This document shows positions 5,624 to 17,073 of a stretch of DNA of 17,211 bases, in pieces. Made by a program: the position numbers and the translations under genes. Below the pieces are notes generated by a model. The model saw nothing but the letters and a program-made list of their open reading frames with translations, was not told the DNA's origin and made no database searches. Position 1 is the stretch's first letter; each line of letters starts with the position of its first letter. The stretch is from Clarireedia homoeocarpa (taxonomy: Eukaryota > Ascomycota > Leotiomycetes > Helotiales > Rutstroemiaceae), in assembly GCA_001465935.1 (NCBI GenBank), contig LNKV01000005.1, positions 1,419,443-1,436,653 of the forward strand. The letters are read 5' to 3'.

Positions 5624-8613
5624 ATACTGACTATCCCTGGCCTCGAGCTCGATGTCTTTCCTTAGCGGCGTTTGACCAAACATATTATCTTTCGATTTGG
5701 CATTAACATTAGAAGTACCTATAAGTAAAAGTTGCACAATAGGTGTAAGACCGAAATAACTCGCAACTATTAAATCATTGATATTTCTTGTTGGTAGTTC
5801 GGAATGCTGATGTCCTTCGAATATCCTAAACCATAACAAGAATCTCTGGGCCTTGGTATTGCAGAGTTGGAGCGCATTCTCTGTTAGCTCTTTGTGAATT
5901 CTTTCTCTAGCTTGTTGGAAGTGCAACGTCCAATTTATTGATGCGTATAACAGGAGAGGATGATCTTGGGCAAGCTGATCGTCATTTGGCGAACTGATTC
6001 CACCGTCTTGAAAGTCAAGTTGAAGGTACCACAGACATACTTTTAACGCCTCCAAGTGCGAGTCGTATAGAGTAAAGGTATGCTTCCAACAAGATGGACT
6101 CCAATCGTTGGTGCTGCTGCTTTCTTTGATAAGAAACTCTTTCGCCGTTTGGTGAATTAGGTAGATCCTTTTATCAACGATACTGAGAAAGAAGCCGCAG
6201 AGATTTTCAATCTTCTTTTGAAATGCTTTCTCTTTGTCCAACACGAGGTCACGCTCCGAGGTATATTTCTTGCCGTGATCTTCCATTTCAAGCAGCTCGA
6301 AAGCAATGTTCATCTCTTTTAAGGTCAGTGGTCTCTCCGCTGCTAGAACAAGACCTAACATCCTTTTAGCTTGCTTCGGATTTATGGCTCTCTTCAAGAT
6401 TTTCTCATATGCTTCGTCAATAGTACGGGGTATTATTTTCAGGAGTTGTGCCAGCTTCTGTTCTGTTGACTCAAGTGATCTCAAAATCTCTTGGAGGATC
6501 AAATATACCCAAAGATAAGTTCGATTATTGTGTTTTTTAAGATGCTGTTTGAGACTGTCCTGGGTTTTGGCATTAAGCTGACGGGTGTTGCCTATACGGA
6601 CAATTTCATGGTCGATGACAAGGTCAACCTCTCGGCCAATATTTTTCGACATTTCATTTCCTTCTAGATGGATTGATGGCAAATTGTCAACCTTAAATTC
6701 TATCGCTATTTCATGGTATGGTCGGCTAGTGACAATGAATTTGAGTTTCGGGCTAGTCGTATTTGAGAAGCGATAAAAATTGCTGATATATTTTATCAAG
6801 GGTGTTCTACTCGATGGTTCGCATTCGTCAAGCGCATCAAAGACGCATATCACAGGACCAGCGTTCGCATCTGCAACAGCTTTAATCAGAATATCCCACA
6901 ACGTTCCGAAAGGGAGGTTCGACCCGAAATTTTTGTACTCTTGTGTTGCATATCGAATGAGCCATGGCTTCTGCCTAAACAACTGATGAAGGACAGAGCG
7001 AAGTGCATTGACCCCACTTCCTCTCACTACATCGTCTTTGAAGAAGAAATAGCATATTGATGTCGTCTTCGTATTTGGATTCTCGGAATGGAGCAATCCC
7101 TCATCCACTAAGGCCTTAGAGAGAACTGATTTACCACATCCCGGGCCTGCTGTGACCCAGATAAGATTTGCTGTGGTTTCCTTGCGCCATTCACGAAACT
7201 TTGGGTGTTGGAGAAACCACTCGCATGTGCCCTTTGCCCGTTCTGGGTTCACATCTTTTTGATCCTGGTAAGGGAAAGAAAGTTCTCTTATACAATCTCG
7301 ATCATCAGTTGTCCATAATTTATCACTGCGGATCTTATCAACCACGTCCTTAATTCTGCCAGCAACGAGCTTGAAGTTCGGGTCCTCAGGTCCTCGATAT
7401 TTATTCATCATTGCGTGACGCACGTCAAGAGGGATTTGCTCATGACAATCCAAACAAGCGGAGACTTTATCCACTAGCTTTATAACATTTAGTACCAATC
7501 ATATTTGTAGCGGGCTATAAGACTTACTAGTGCTTCCATAGGCTTAAATGGAAAATTCCGGTTGATGGCGTTGAGTAGCTGGGTTTTTCGAGTTTCATAA
7601 AAGCATCGTATCTCTATTCCTGCTTGCGTTTGGCTTGGCACTGTCAATTTTCCGAAATCTGCCACGAGGGACTCCAACCTGCTAGAATTTGCTTCTAGGT
7701 CCTTGAGAAGGGTGCACGAAGACTCCTTACTCAAGCCTATAAATCCAGAAATGAAGTTTTGCCAACCTGCGAAAGTAGCTGCTTGGGCTCCTCGTAACGG
7801 CGATCCTAGAAATATGACACCAACAGTCTGGTCAGCCACAGCCCTTTTGCGTTCGTCTTTCGTCTCGCGGGACGCCGTCAATAGTGCCTAATTTGTGATA
7901 CATTAGCATTGATTGGCAATATTTAGAGCGTAGCAAACGTTAGGACAGCCAAACGTTTAGATATTATTACCTCAGCAACCACAATTCCTCCAAAGCATGA
8001 CCCAACGAAGACAATGTTTCTCGACTTAAAATCATCGTGCCTATCTTTAATACAATTTAATAGAGTCGTGGCAAGACCATTAATCCACACTGTCTGCGCA
8101 TTATGTGAATAGTTTGAGTTGTAATCGAAGGCCCAAATCCGAGCTCCCTTGATAACTGAGGGTAACATATTGTCATCCTCCAGCCAATTGCAGGCATGAC
8201 CCCTTGGCTCCGTGTCCTGCTGGTAGGCAATCCATGTTTTTGGAGAGATGGTTTCAATTCCGTGAACAGCGATGATACTGGCTATGAATTAGTCTGCGTC
8301 TTTGATTAACACATAGCACATACTCTACATTAGTATCACCTTTCGACCCGTCGGCGGGAAATATTGGATAAAGTCTTGGAAGCTGGATGATTTCGACATT
8401 TTTAGTATGTAGGCTATCTAGGTAAGTAGTGGAGGGACAACTAGGTGGAGTTACTGGTGATTCCTGTTGAGAATTTAACATCAACTGGACGTTTTTGCTC
8501 CAGCCAAAAACACTCCATAAGGAACGGCAACCATGGTACGCCAACCAAGAGACTATAGCAGCAAAAACACATGATAAGGAATGCAAAGCATAGTACGCCA
8601 ACCAAGAGGCCAT
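5024..8613 (-). CDS. NLR: N-terminal hydrophobic segment + alpha/beta-hydrolase + NACHT + ankyrin repeats (4 exons), copy 1
   Basis: Proposed exons, minus strand: 8324-8613, 7971-8277, 7528-7887 and 5024-7477. Introns: 8278-8323 (GTATGT...CAG), 7888-7970 (GTAATA...TAG) and 7478-7527 (GTAAGT...TACTAA...AAG). Phases fit and give 1,136 residues. Residues 1-38 are hydrophobic and built of two 19-residue near-repeats, a likely membrane anchor. Residues about 96-345 form a SesB/PGAP1/SERAC1-like hydrolase: IIAVHGI at 98-104, nucleophile elbow GSCFGG at 189-194 with Cys at the usual Ser position, GSPLRG at 227-232, candidate His340 before MMNKY. The NACHT follows: P-loop GPGCGKS 430-436, Walker B FDALDEC about 532-538, TSRP 569-572. 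Six complete ankyrin repeats start near 938. Fungal NLRs of this plan act in self/non-self recognition and cell death. A TAG in the ankyrin array shortens the protein. The ATG at 8613 is the only good start before the hydrolase. Confidence 0.88.
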
Positions 8614-9011
8614 ATCGTCAAGTACAAATTAGGTTGCAGGGTTGAGGAAGTTGGATTGTTGGGATACGTAGTAGTAAAGCGGCGCCGAGTTAAGCTGATA
8701 AGTTGGCCAACTCCGCTTTCGGTGAAGACGCCACCGAGAATGGCACGACAGTCAAGAAGGGAGGCGATTTATATAATAATAATGTAGCCTCGGAAGTTGT
8801 TATCAAAAGTGAAAAGGGGTTGAACTTGTCTAACACTCTGAACAGACGCAATAGTATCGTCGTCGGGTTACGTGGCGGTTGTGGCGCTTATAGGCGATTT
8901 CCTATTGGTGTATAGGGTGGGGTTTTCCAGCCGCACTTGAGAAAACATCTGCCTAGGCAACAAAGTTTACGTTCAACCTTGAACTATTCTCAGTCGGTTG
9001 GGACGGTGACA
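8614..9011. promoter_or_regulatory. 398-bp divergent promoter region, copy 1
   Basis: It separates the NLR start (minus) from the DUF6601 start (plus). A perfect 12-bp palindrome AGTTGGCCAACT lies at 8701-8712 and a hairpin TCGGTG-N7-CACCGA at 8719-8737. TATATAAA on the minus strand at 8768-8775, 155 bp before the NLR ATG, is a reasonable TATA box for the NLR. No equally clear TATA box is seen close to the DUF6601 ATG. Plus-strand open frames here (8581-8915) have no family signature. Confidence 0.5.
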
Positions 9012-10069
9012 ATGTCTATAATTAATACCGAAATCGAACTTAACAAAGATCTCTCCCTTAACACATCAGCGGATGGCGAAAGTAGCCTCCGCAGAGCTCG
9101 TAAAGACGCCCCGCACTCCCTCCCTGGCCAGGCTCGAACTTCCCTCGACAACGCTTCTCTAAAGGAGTACCTTAGAAAGGCTTTTCTAACTCCAAATCTC
9201 GATAAGATAGCTCCATATCTTTGGCTAGTTCGTATTGTATATGACTATTGAGTTGTATATACTAACCCTTTTCTAAGGCCTTTACCCCAGACCATGCTCA
9301 CATCTCCCCACTCCACTTCCAGGCCGCTCGGGGTCGTAGCGTTATCATTGCTGAGGAGGTCTATCTCCACCTTGTATGGTATTATGATCGCATATTCATC
9401 AAACCTCTCCCAGCATACCTCCTTTCATCTGCCTTCTGGGAATATATCAAGAAAACAGATGAAGAGGTCTGGCAGGCCGCGGCTGGCTTCATGCGAACAT
9501 ACGCCTACCTCATAAAATTCGAAATTGATTTTCGGAAAGCCCAGAGCACGGAGCTAGGACTCATACCAACAAACAATGATAAAGGTCCTATCACATATGA
9601 GCAATTTGCACAGTTTATCGCTCCCTTCACAGAGCTTGATGACGATAGAGTCGCGCCCCGGTACCAATATGGAGAGATGCGCTTGACCCGCTTGAACTGG
9701 TTTGCGCGCTTCTTACTTAGGAGATTGACTTATCATCATATTCACGCTCAATGGACTGAGTATCTTGGCAGGTTTTTAGCACCATTTCTAACCGTATTTT
9801 TACTGCTGTCTACAGCGCTCACTGCCATGCAAGTAGAACTCGCAGTACAAAGTGCGCCTCAAGGTTCTGGAAGTTGGGAGACATCTTCTCAAATATATCG
9901 TTGGGTCTCTATCGTTGTTATCATTTTTATCGTTATAGTTTCTGCTCTTTTAATCCTTCTTATACTATTTATGTTTATACATGATCAAATATTTGCAAAA
10001 AGGGTTTTACGGCAGAAATTATCTAATCAAAAAAAGTTGGGGACTAGTTTGAAATCTGGTATAGTTTAG
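9012..10069 (+). CDS. DUF6601-family two-span membrane protein, copy 1
   Basis: The ATG at 9012 (A at -3) starts exon 1, which runs through YLRKAFLTPNLDKIAPYLWLV, here shortened to LDKIAPYLWLV. An intron follows with a TACTAAC branch site at about 9259. Donor/acceptor are either 9237/9277 (41 nt, phase 0, 338 residues) or 9232/9290 (59 nt, phase 1, six residues fewer). Exon 2 carries ISPLHFQAARGR, LHLVWYYDRIFIKPLP and the conserved block YGEMRLTRLNW (about 206-216), then two hydrophobic spans at about 241-264 (with TALTAMQVELAV) and 283-309, and a basic cytosolic-type tail. This order is that of the fungal DUF6601 family, whose members have no established function and are sometimes misnamed subtilisin-like. 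The gene is intact, diverges from the NLR and ends 83 bp before the copy junction. Confidence 0.85.
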
Positions 10070-11051
10070 GGAAAGCTCAGAAAGAGAGAAAGGGCAAGAC
10101 GAAGATAGAGAGAAGGATCACTACGGAAGAGTATTTAGCATTTATATAGTTATCGGTTTACCGCTTTCCTAAACGAGTGGGTTGTATAAGTAGATTGTGT
10201 GAATAGCTTTATTTTTGGGTTTCGGTTTTTGGTTTTCGGTTTTTTTTATTTCTGATTTCTATCCGCTAGAAATAATGAAAACGCAAATTATTATTGAGAA
10301 AATATAAACTTGAAATGATCTATTGTATTTATTTACAACATCTCGGTATTCGATAAAATAACTTCTAAATACCTAAGTACTGAATTGCGATAATAAATGA
10401 TTTAGAAAAAGAATTTAGGACTCTAAATACTGCATTGCGATATAGTAGCATTTAAACGCGAGACCAGTAACAGTAATTTGGCGATCGAGTCAGCCCGGCT
10501 AGCTCAATGAATAGATTTTTAAATAACTGTGTTTCCCTTATCAAATAAATCAAAAGCCTGCCCGGCTAGCTCAATCGAAGAGTGTATGAGGAAAGTATTT
10601 CTTGCCGTTTTGCGTTTTGAGATTGCTGCTTTTCCAAGAGTTTGTAGAGTATGTGAAGAAAGTATTTCTTTTCCATTTTGCATTTTGAAGTTTGTAAAAA
10701 TCGGTTTCCAAAATCGGTATTGGAAAACCGGCAGAAAAATTCATGGTTTCCGTATCAATCCTGGGCTGTGCATAGTCTACCGTAATCTCACTACGGTTAT
10801 TCAATGTTGCAGGAAAGTTGTACAGATCAGTGTGTTTTTCCACTGCCCAACTCTCTTAGCAAAATATTTCATAACAAATCTCTAGCGTTCATTCGAATCT
10901 ACAATTACATATGCTGTCCCCTTATGCTACTTCTAGTGTCGGAGCACATCTCGCAACAGCAGTCCACAATGACGTATCCGTAGTATTTGAGATCTCATCT
11001 GCCAACAGGACTCGAGCAGGGTACTGGCGTATACCCTCTGAAGCCAGAGTC
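10070..11051. other. DUF6601 3' flank, copy junction and AT-rich spacer of copy 2
   Basis: A purine-rich tract (10070-10114) precedes the junction at 10152/10153. After it the spacer repeats 3149-4047 exactly, including the 31-nt repeats (10374-10454), the two tRNA-Lys-like fragments (10493-10584) and the hairpins (about 10703-10797). No supported gene. Confidence 0.7.
10493..10584 (+). pseudogene. two truncated tRNA-Lys-like 5' ends, copy 2
   Basis: The 16-nt tRNA-Lys 5' sequence recurs at 10493-10508 and 10560-10575, the same as in copy 1; only 5' halves are present. Confidence 0.6.
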
Positions 11052-11201
11052 CTAAACGTTGTCCCCGAAATGAGGCACTTGTGATATGAGTGTTTCTTTG
11101 CTTTTGGCAATTTTATCCTTCACGTTATCGAGGGCGTAGCTCATCTGGTCTGCTGGTAATGGCATTTGCTTAAAGTTGAACTGCTCAGTGGATGTCGCCA
11201 T
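11052..11201 (-). CDS. possible small gene, 49 codons, copy 2
   Basis: Identical to the small frame of copy 1: ATG at 11201, TAG at 11052-11054, lysine-rich hydrophilic product with no recognised family. Its duplication adds no evidence that it is real, because the whole block is duplicated. Confidence 0.35.
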   Translation of the reverse strand: MATSTEQFNFKQMPLPADQMSYALDNVKDKIAKSKETLISQVPHFGDNV

Positions 11202-11847
11202 TGTTTGTCGTATACGGGAGTAGACAAAATTTCAAAAACACATTATTTGCTGGCTTTGTTGGGTCCTGTAGTATGAGCAGGCGTCGCGCCAATGCGGGGT
11301 CATCGGCCCCAGTGGTTGCAAGTTCGACCCGCTGCGAACTTTGGACGTGGTGATGAACACCCGTAGTGTGTAGTCTTGTTTAACAGGAAGAGGACCCTTA
11401 AGAACTATTCTACTTCAGTTTGAGACTAAAAGTATTGTATATAATATACATTCAGTATATTTATTTTTGGTGTTGGCGTCTGAAATCACCAGGGCGTGCG
11501 CAGATAATGGGGACAAGCCGAAAATTAACCCGAAGTGCCTCGAAACACTCAAAATACTTTTATTTTCTACTCTCGTCAGAATGGAGGAAAGGAAGCAGTC
11601 CTGTATACTACTTGGACAAGTAATTGAGTCGTTGTCCTATCCTATTCAAATTGCGAATAACAGATAATAGCCTCGAATAAAATTGTTTGAGAAACATTCT
11701 TGATAGAAGTTTCTAGAACATACTAGCTACACTCAGTAGCAACATTCTATAGTATATAAACATCAGCTTCCCTAGGACCCTCTCTATCAAAGTTATAATA
11801 TAAAATATATAGTTATGATATATTTTGTATACTATAGAAACTATAGA
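11202..11847. other. gene-free spacer of copy 2
   Basis: Same content as 4198-4843: a GC-rich hairpin at 11296-11310, a box-B-like segment at 11315-11330 and an AT-rich presumed NLR 3' UTR. No supported gene. Confidence 0.5.
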
Positions 11848-12027
11848 TTATTGAGATTCCCTAGAGCTCTTCTCTAGCAGCTTGATAACAGCCTTGTGCC
11901 CGCGCTGAGCAGCCCATACCAGCGGCGTCTGGCTATACTGATCCTTGGCTTCAAGCTTAGCACCTCTCTCCAGCAGCAGCTTGACAACAGCCTCGTGCCC
12001 GCGTATAGCAGCACATGACAACGGCGT
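11848..12027 (-). pseudogene. stranded ancestral C-terminus of the NLR, copy 2
   Basis: 59 in-frame codons beyond the amber codon at 12028-12030, ending with TAA at 11848-11850, as in copy 1. Confidence 0.75.
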
Positions 12028-12627
12028 CTAGCTATAACGATCCTTGGCTTCAAGCTCAGCACCTCTCTCCAACAGCAGCTTGACAACAGCCTCGTGCCCG
12101 CACTGAGCAGCCCATACCAGCGGCGTCCGTCTATAACGATCCTTGGCTTCAAGCTTAGCACCTCTCTCCAGCAGCAGCTTGACAACAGCCTCGTGCCCGC
12201 GTATAGCAGCACATGATAACGGCGTCTGGCTATAATGATCCTTGGCTTCAAGCTCAGCACCTCTCTCCAGCAGCAGCTTGACAACAGCCTCGTGCCCGCG
12301 CTGAGCAGCCCATAACAGCGGCGTCTGGCTATCACGATCCTTGGCTTCAAGCTTAGCACCTCTCTCCAGCAGCAGCTTGACAACAGCCTCGTGCCCGCGC
12401 TGAGCAGCCCATAACAGCGGCGTCTGGCTATCACGATCCTTGGCTTCAAGCTTAGCACCTCTCTCCAGCAGCAGCTTGACAACAGCCTCGTGCCCGCGCT
12501 GAGCAGCCCATAACAGCGGCGTCTGGCTATCACGATCCTTGGCTTCAAGCTTAGCACCTCTCTCCAGCAGCAGCTTGACAACAGCCTCGTGCCCGCGTAT
12601 AGCAGCCCATGATAGCGGCGTCCGGCT
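11874..12627 (-). repeat. 99-bp tandem ankyrin-coding repeats, copy 2
   Basis: Same unit number, order and unit variants as copy 1. The repeat number has not changed although such arrays expand and contract quickly, so the copies are very recent or not independent. Confidence 0.95.
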
Positions 12628-15617
12628 ATACTGACTATCCCTGGCCTCGAGCTCGATGTCTTTCCTTAGCGGCGTTTGACCAAACATATTATCTTTCGAT
12701 TTGGCATTAACATTAGAAGTACCTATAAGTAAAAGTTGCACAATAGGTGTAAGACCGAAATAACTCGCAACTATTAAATCATTGATATTTCTTGTTGGTA
12801 GTTCGGAATGCTGATGTCCTTCGAATATCCTAAACCATAACAAGAATCTCTGGGCCTTGGTATTGCAGAGTTGGAGCGCATTCTCTGTTAGCTCTTTGTG
12901 AATTCTTTCTCTAGCTTGTTGGAAGTGCAACGTCCAATTTATTGATGCGTATAACAGGAGAGGATGATCTTGGGCAAGCTGATCGTCATTTGGCGAACTG
13001 ATTCCACCGTCTTGAAAGTCAAGTTGAAGGTACCACAGACATACTTTTAACGCCTCCAAGTGCGAGTCGTATAGAGTAAAGGTATGCTTCCAACAAGATG
13101 GACTCCAATCGTTGGTGCTGCTGCTTTCTTTGATAAGAAACTCTTTCGCCGTTTGGTGAATTAGGTAGATCCTTTTATCAACGATACTGAGAAAGAAGCC
13201 GCAGAGATTTTCAATCTTCTTTTGAAATGCTTTCTCTTTGTCCAACACGAGGTCACGCTCCGAGGTATATTTCTTGCCGTGATCTTCCATTTCAAGCAGC
13301 TCGAAAGCAATGTTCATCTCTTTTAAGGTCAGTGGTCTCTCCGCTGCTAGAACAAGACCTAACATCCTTTTAGCTTGCTTCGGATTTATGGCTCTCTTCA
13401 AGATTTTCTCATATGCTTCGTCAATAGTACGGGGTATTATTTTCAGGAGTTGTGCCAGCTTCTGTTCTGTTGACTCAAGTGATCTCAAAATCTCTTGGAG
13501 GATCAAATATACCCAAAGATAAGTTCGATTATTGTGTTTTTTAAGATGCTGTTTGAGACTGTCCTGGGTTTTGGCATTAAGCTGACGGGTGTTGCCTATA
13601 CGGACAATTTCATGGTCGATGACAAGGTCAACCTCTCGGCCAATATTTTTCGACATTTCATTTCCTTCTAGATGGATTGATGGCAAATTGTCAACCTTAA
13701 ATTCTATCGCTATTTCATGGTATGGTCGGCTAGTGACAATGAATTTGAGTTTCGGGCTAGTCGTATTTGAGAAGCGATAAAAATTGCTGATATATTTTAT
13801 CAAGGGTGTTCTACTCGATGGTTCGCATTCGTCAAGCGCATCAAAGACGCATATCACAGGACCAGCGTTCGCATCTGCAACAGCTTTAATCAGAATATCC
13901 CACAACGTTCCGAAAGGGAGGTTCGACCCGAAATTTTTGTACTCTTGTGTTGCATATCGAATGAGCCATGGCTTCTGCCTAAACAACTGATGAAGGACAG
14001 AGCGAAGTGCATTGACCCCACTTCCTCTCACTACATCGTCTTTGAAGAAGAAATAGCATATTGATGTCGTCTTCGTATTTGGATTCTCGGAATGGAGCAA
14101 TCCCTCATCCACTAAGGCCTTAGAGAGAACTGATTTACCACATCCCGGGCCTGCTGTGACCCAGATAAGATTTGCTGTGGTTTCCTTGCGCCATTCACGA
14201 AACTTTGGGTGTTGGAGAAACCACTCGCATGTGCCCTTTGCCCGTTCTGGGTTCACATCTTTTTGATCCTGGTAAGGGAAAGAAAGTTCTCTTATACAAT
14301 CTCGATCATCAGTTGTCCATAATTTATCACTGCGGATCTTATCAACCACGTCCTTAATTCTGCCAGCAACGAGCTTGAAGTTCGGGTCCTCAGGTCCTCG
14401 ATATTTATTCATCATTGCGTGACGCACGTCAAGAGGGATTTGCTCATGACAATCCAAACAAGCGGAGACTTTATCCACTAGCTTTATAACATTTAGTACC
14501 AATCATATTTGTAGCGGGCTATAAGACTTACTAGTGCTTCCATAGGCTTAAATGGAAAATTCCGGTTGATGGCGTTGAGTAGCTGGGTTTTTCGAGTTTC
14601 ATAAAAGCATCGTATCTCTATTCCTGCTTGCGTTTGGCTTGGCACTGTCAATTTTCCGAAATCTGCCACGAGGGACTCCAACCTGCTAGAATTTGCTTCT
14701 AGGTCCTTGAGAAGGGTGCACGAAGACTCCTTACTCAAGCCTATAAATCCAGAAATGAAGTTTTGCCAACCTGCGAAAGTAGCTGCTTGGGCTCCTCGTA
14801 ACGGCGATCCTAGAAATATGACACCAACAGTCTGGTCAGCCACAGCCCTTTTGCGTTCGTCTTTCGTCTCGCGGGACGCCGTCAATAGTGCCTAATTTGT
14901 GATACATTAGCATTGATTGGCAATATTTAGAGCGTAGCAAACGTTAGGACAGCCAAACGTTTAGATATTATTACCTCAGCAACCACAATTCCTCCAAAGC
15001 ATGACCCAACGAAGACAATGTTTCTCGACTTAAAATCATCGTGCCTATCTTTAATACAATTTAATAGAGTCGTGGCAAGACCATTAATCCACACTGTCTG
15101 CGCATTATGTGAATAGTTTGAGTTGTAATCGAAGGCCCAAATCCGAGCTCCCTTGATAACTGAGGGTAACATATTGTCATCCTCCAGCCAATTGCAGGCA
15201 TGACCCCTTGGCTCCGTGTCCTGCTGGTAGGCAATCCATGTTTTTGGAGAGATGGTTTCAATTCCGTGAACAGCGATGATACTGGCTATGAATTAGTCTG
15301 CGTCTTTGATTAACACATAGCACATACTCTACATTAGTATCACCTTTCGACCCGTCGGCGGGAAATATTGGATAAAGTCTTGGAAGCTGGATGATTTCGA
15401 CATTTTTAGTATGTAGGCTATCTAGGTAAGTAGTGGAGGGACAACTAGGTGGAGTTACTGGTGATTCCTGTTGAGAATTTAACATCAACTGGACGTTTTT
15501 GCTCCAGCCAAAAACACTCCATAAGGAACGGCAACCATGGTACGCCAACCAAGAGACTATAGCAGCAAAAACACATGATAAGGAATGCAAAGCATAGTAC
15601 GCCAACCAAGAGGCCAT
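12028..15617 (-). CDS. NLR: hydrolase-NACHT-ankyrin, copy 2
   Basis: Proposed exons, minus strand: 15328-15617, 14975-15281, 14532-14891 and 12028-14481, with introns 15282-15327, 14892-14974 and 14482-14531. The 1,136-residue product equals copy 1 residue for residue: doubled hydrophobic N-terminus, hydrolase with Cys191 in the nucleophile elbow, P-loop GPGCGKS, Walker B FDALDEC, six complete ankyrin repeats and the same amber codon. Having two intact-looking copies suggests a dosage effect or material for sequence diversification, if the duplication is real. Confidence 0.88.
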
Positions 15618-16015
15618 ATCGTCAAGTACAAATTAGGTTGCAGGGTTGAGGAAGTTGGATTGTTGGGATACGTAGTAGTAAAGCGGCGCCGAGTTAAGCT
15701 GATAAGTTGGCCAACTCCGCTTTCGGTGAAGACGCCACCGAGAATGGCACGACAGTCAAGAAGGGAGGCGATTTATATAATAATAATGTAGCCTCGGAAG
15801 TTGTTATCAAAAGTGAAAAGGGGTTGAACTTGTCTAACACTCTGAACAGACGCAATAGTATCGTCGTCGGGTTACGTGGCGGTTGTGGCGCTTATAGGCG
15901 ATTTCCTATTGGTGTATAGGGTGGGGTTTTCCAGCCGCACTTGAGAAAACATCTGCCTAGGCAACAAAGTTTACGTTCAACCTTGAACTATTCTCAGTCG
16001 GTTGGGACGGTGACA
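15618..16015. promoter_or_regulatory. 398-bp divergent promoter region, copy 2
   Basis: Duplicate of 8614-9011, with the AGTTGGCCAACT palindrome at 15705-15716, a hairpin at 15723-15741 and the minus-strand TATATAAA at 15772-15779. Confidence 0.5.
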
Positions 16016-17073
16016 ATGTCTATAATTAATACCGAAATCGAACTTAACAAAGATCTCTCCCTTAACACATCAGCGGATGGCGAAAGTAGCCTCCGCAGAG
16101 CTCGTAAAGACGCCCCGCACTCCCTCCCTGGCCAGGCTCGAACTTCCCTCGACAACGCTTCTCTAAAGGAGTACCTTAGAAAGGCTTTTCTAACTCCAAA
16201 TCTCGATAAGATAGCTCCATATCTTTGGCTAGTTCGTATTGTATATGACTATTGAGTTGTATATACTAACCCTTTTCTAAGGCCTTTACCCCAGACCATG
16301 CTCACATCTCCCCACTCCACTTCCAGGCCGCTCGGGGTCGTAGCGTTATCATTGCTGAGGAGGTCTATCTCCACCTTGTATGGTATTATGATCGCATATT
16401 CATCAAACCTCTCCCAGCATACCTCCTTTCATCTGCCTTCTGGGAATATATCAAGAAAACAGATGAAGAGGTCTGGCAGGCCGCGGCTGGCTTCATGCGA
16501 ACATACGCCTACCTCATAAAATTCGAAATTGATTTTCGGAAAGCCCAGAGCACGGAGCTAGGACTCATACCAACAAACAATGATAAAGGTCCTATCACAT
16601 ATGAGCAATTTGCACAGTTTATCGCTCCCTTCACAGAGCTTGATGACGATAGAGTCGCGCCCCGGTACCAATATGGAGAGATGCGCTTGACCCGCTTGAA
16701 CTGGTTTGCGCGCTTCTTACTTAGGAGATTGACTTATCATCATATTCACGCTCAATGGACTGAGTATCTTGGCAGGTTTTTAGCACCATTTCTAACCGTA
16801 TTTTTACTGCTGTCTACAGCGCTCACTGCCATGCAAGTAGAACTCGCAGTACAAAGTGCGCCTCAAGGTTCTGGAAGTTGGGAGACATCTTCTCAAATAT
16901 ATCGTTGGGTCTCTATCGTTGTTATCATTTTTATCGTTATAGTTTCTGCTCTTTTAATCCTTCTTATACTATTTATGTTTATACATGATCAAATATTTGC
17001 AAAAAGGGTTTTACGGCAGAAATTATCTAATCAAAAAAAGTTGGGGACTAGTTTGAAATCTGGTATAGTTTAG
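16016..17073 (+). CDS. DUF6601-family two-span membrane protein, copy 2
   Basis: Identical to copy 1. ATG at 16016, intron either 16241-16281 or 16236-16294, stop at 17071-17073. Two hydrophobic spans near the C-terminus follow the YGEMRLTRLNW block. It pairs divergently with the second NLR copy. Confidence 0.85.

Larger units (their letters stand above)
3149..10152 (+). repeat. 7,004-bp direct tandem unit, copy 1
   Basis: Every landmark recurs 7,004 bp downstream: spacer repeats, introns, ankyrin array, premature stop and the DUF6601 gene. All conceptual translations agree between the copies and no indel exists. The unit contains a possible 49-codon gene, the NLR gene and the DUF6601 gene. 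The left junction is defined by the last mismatch at 3148. Confidence 0.97.

Noticed and set aside
7489..7881. Independent 130-residue hydrolase gene upstream of the NACHT gene
   Set aside because: It is exon 3 of the NLR extended into introns. A 5' splice site at 7527 and a 3' splice site at 7888 join it in frame to the neighbouring exons.
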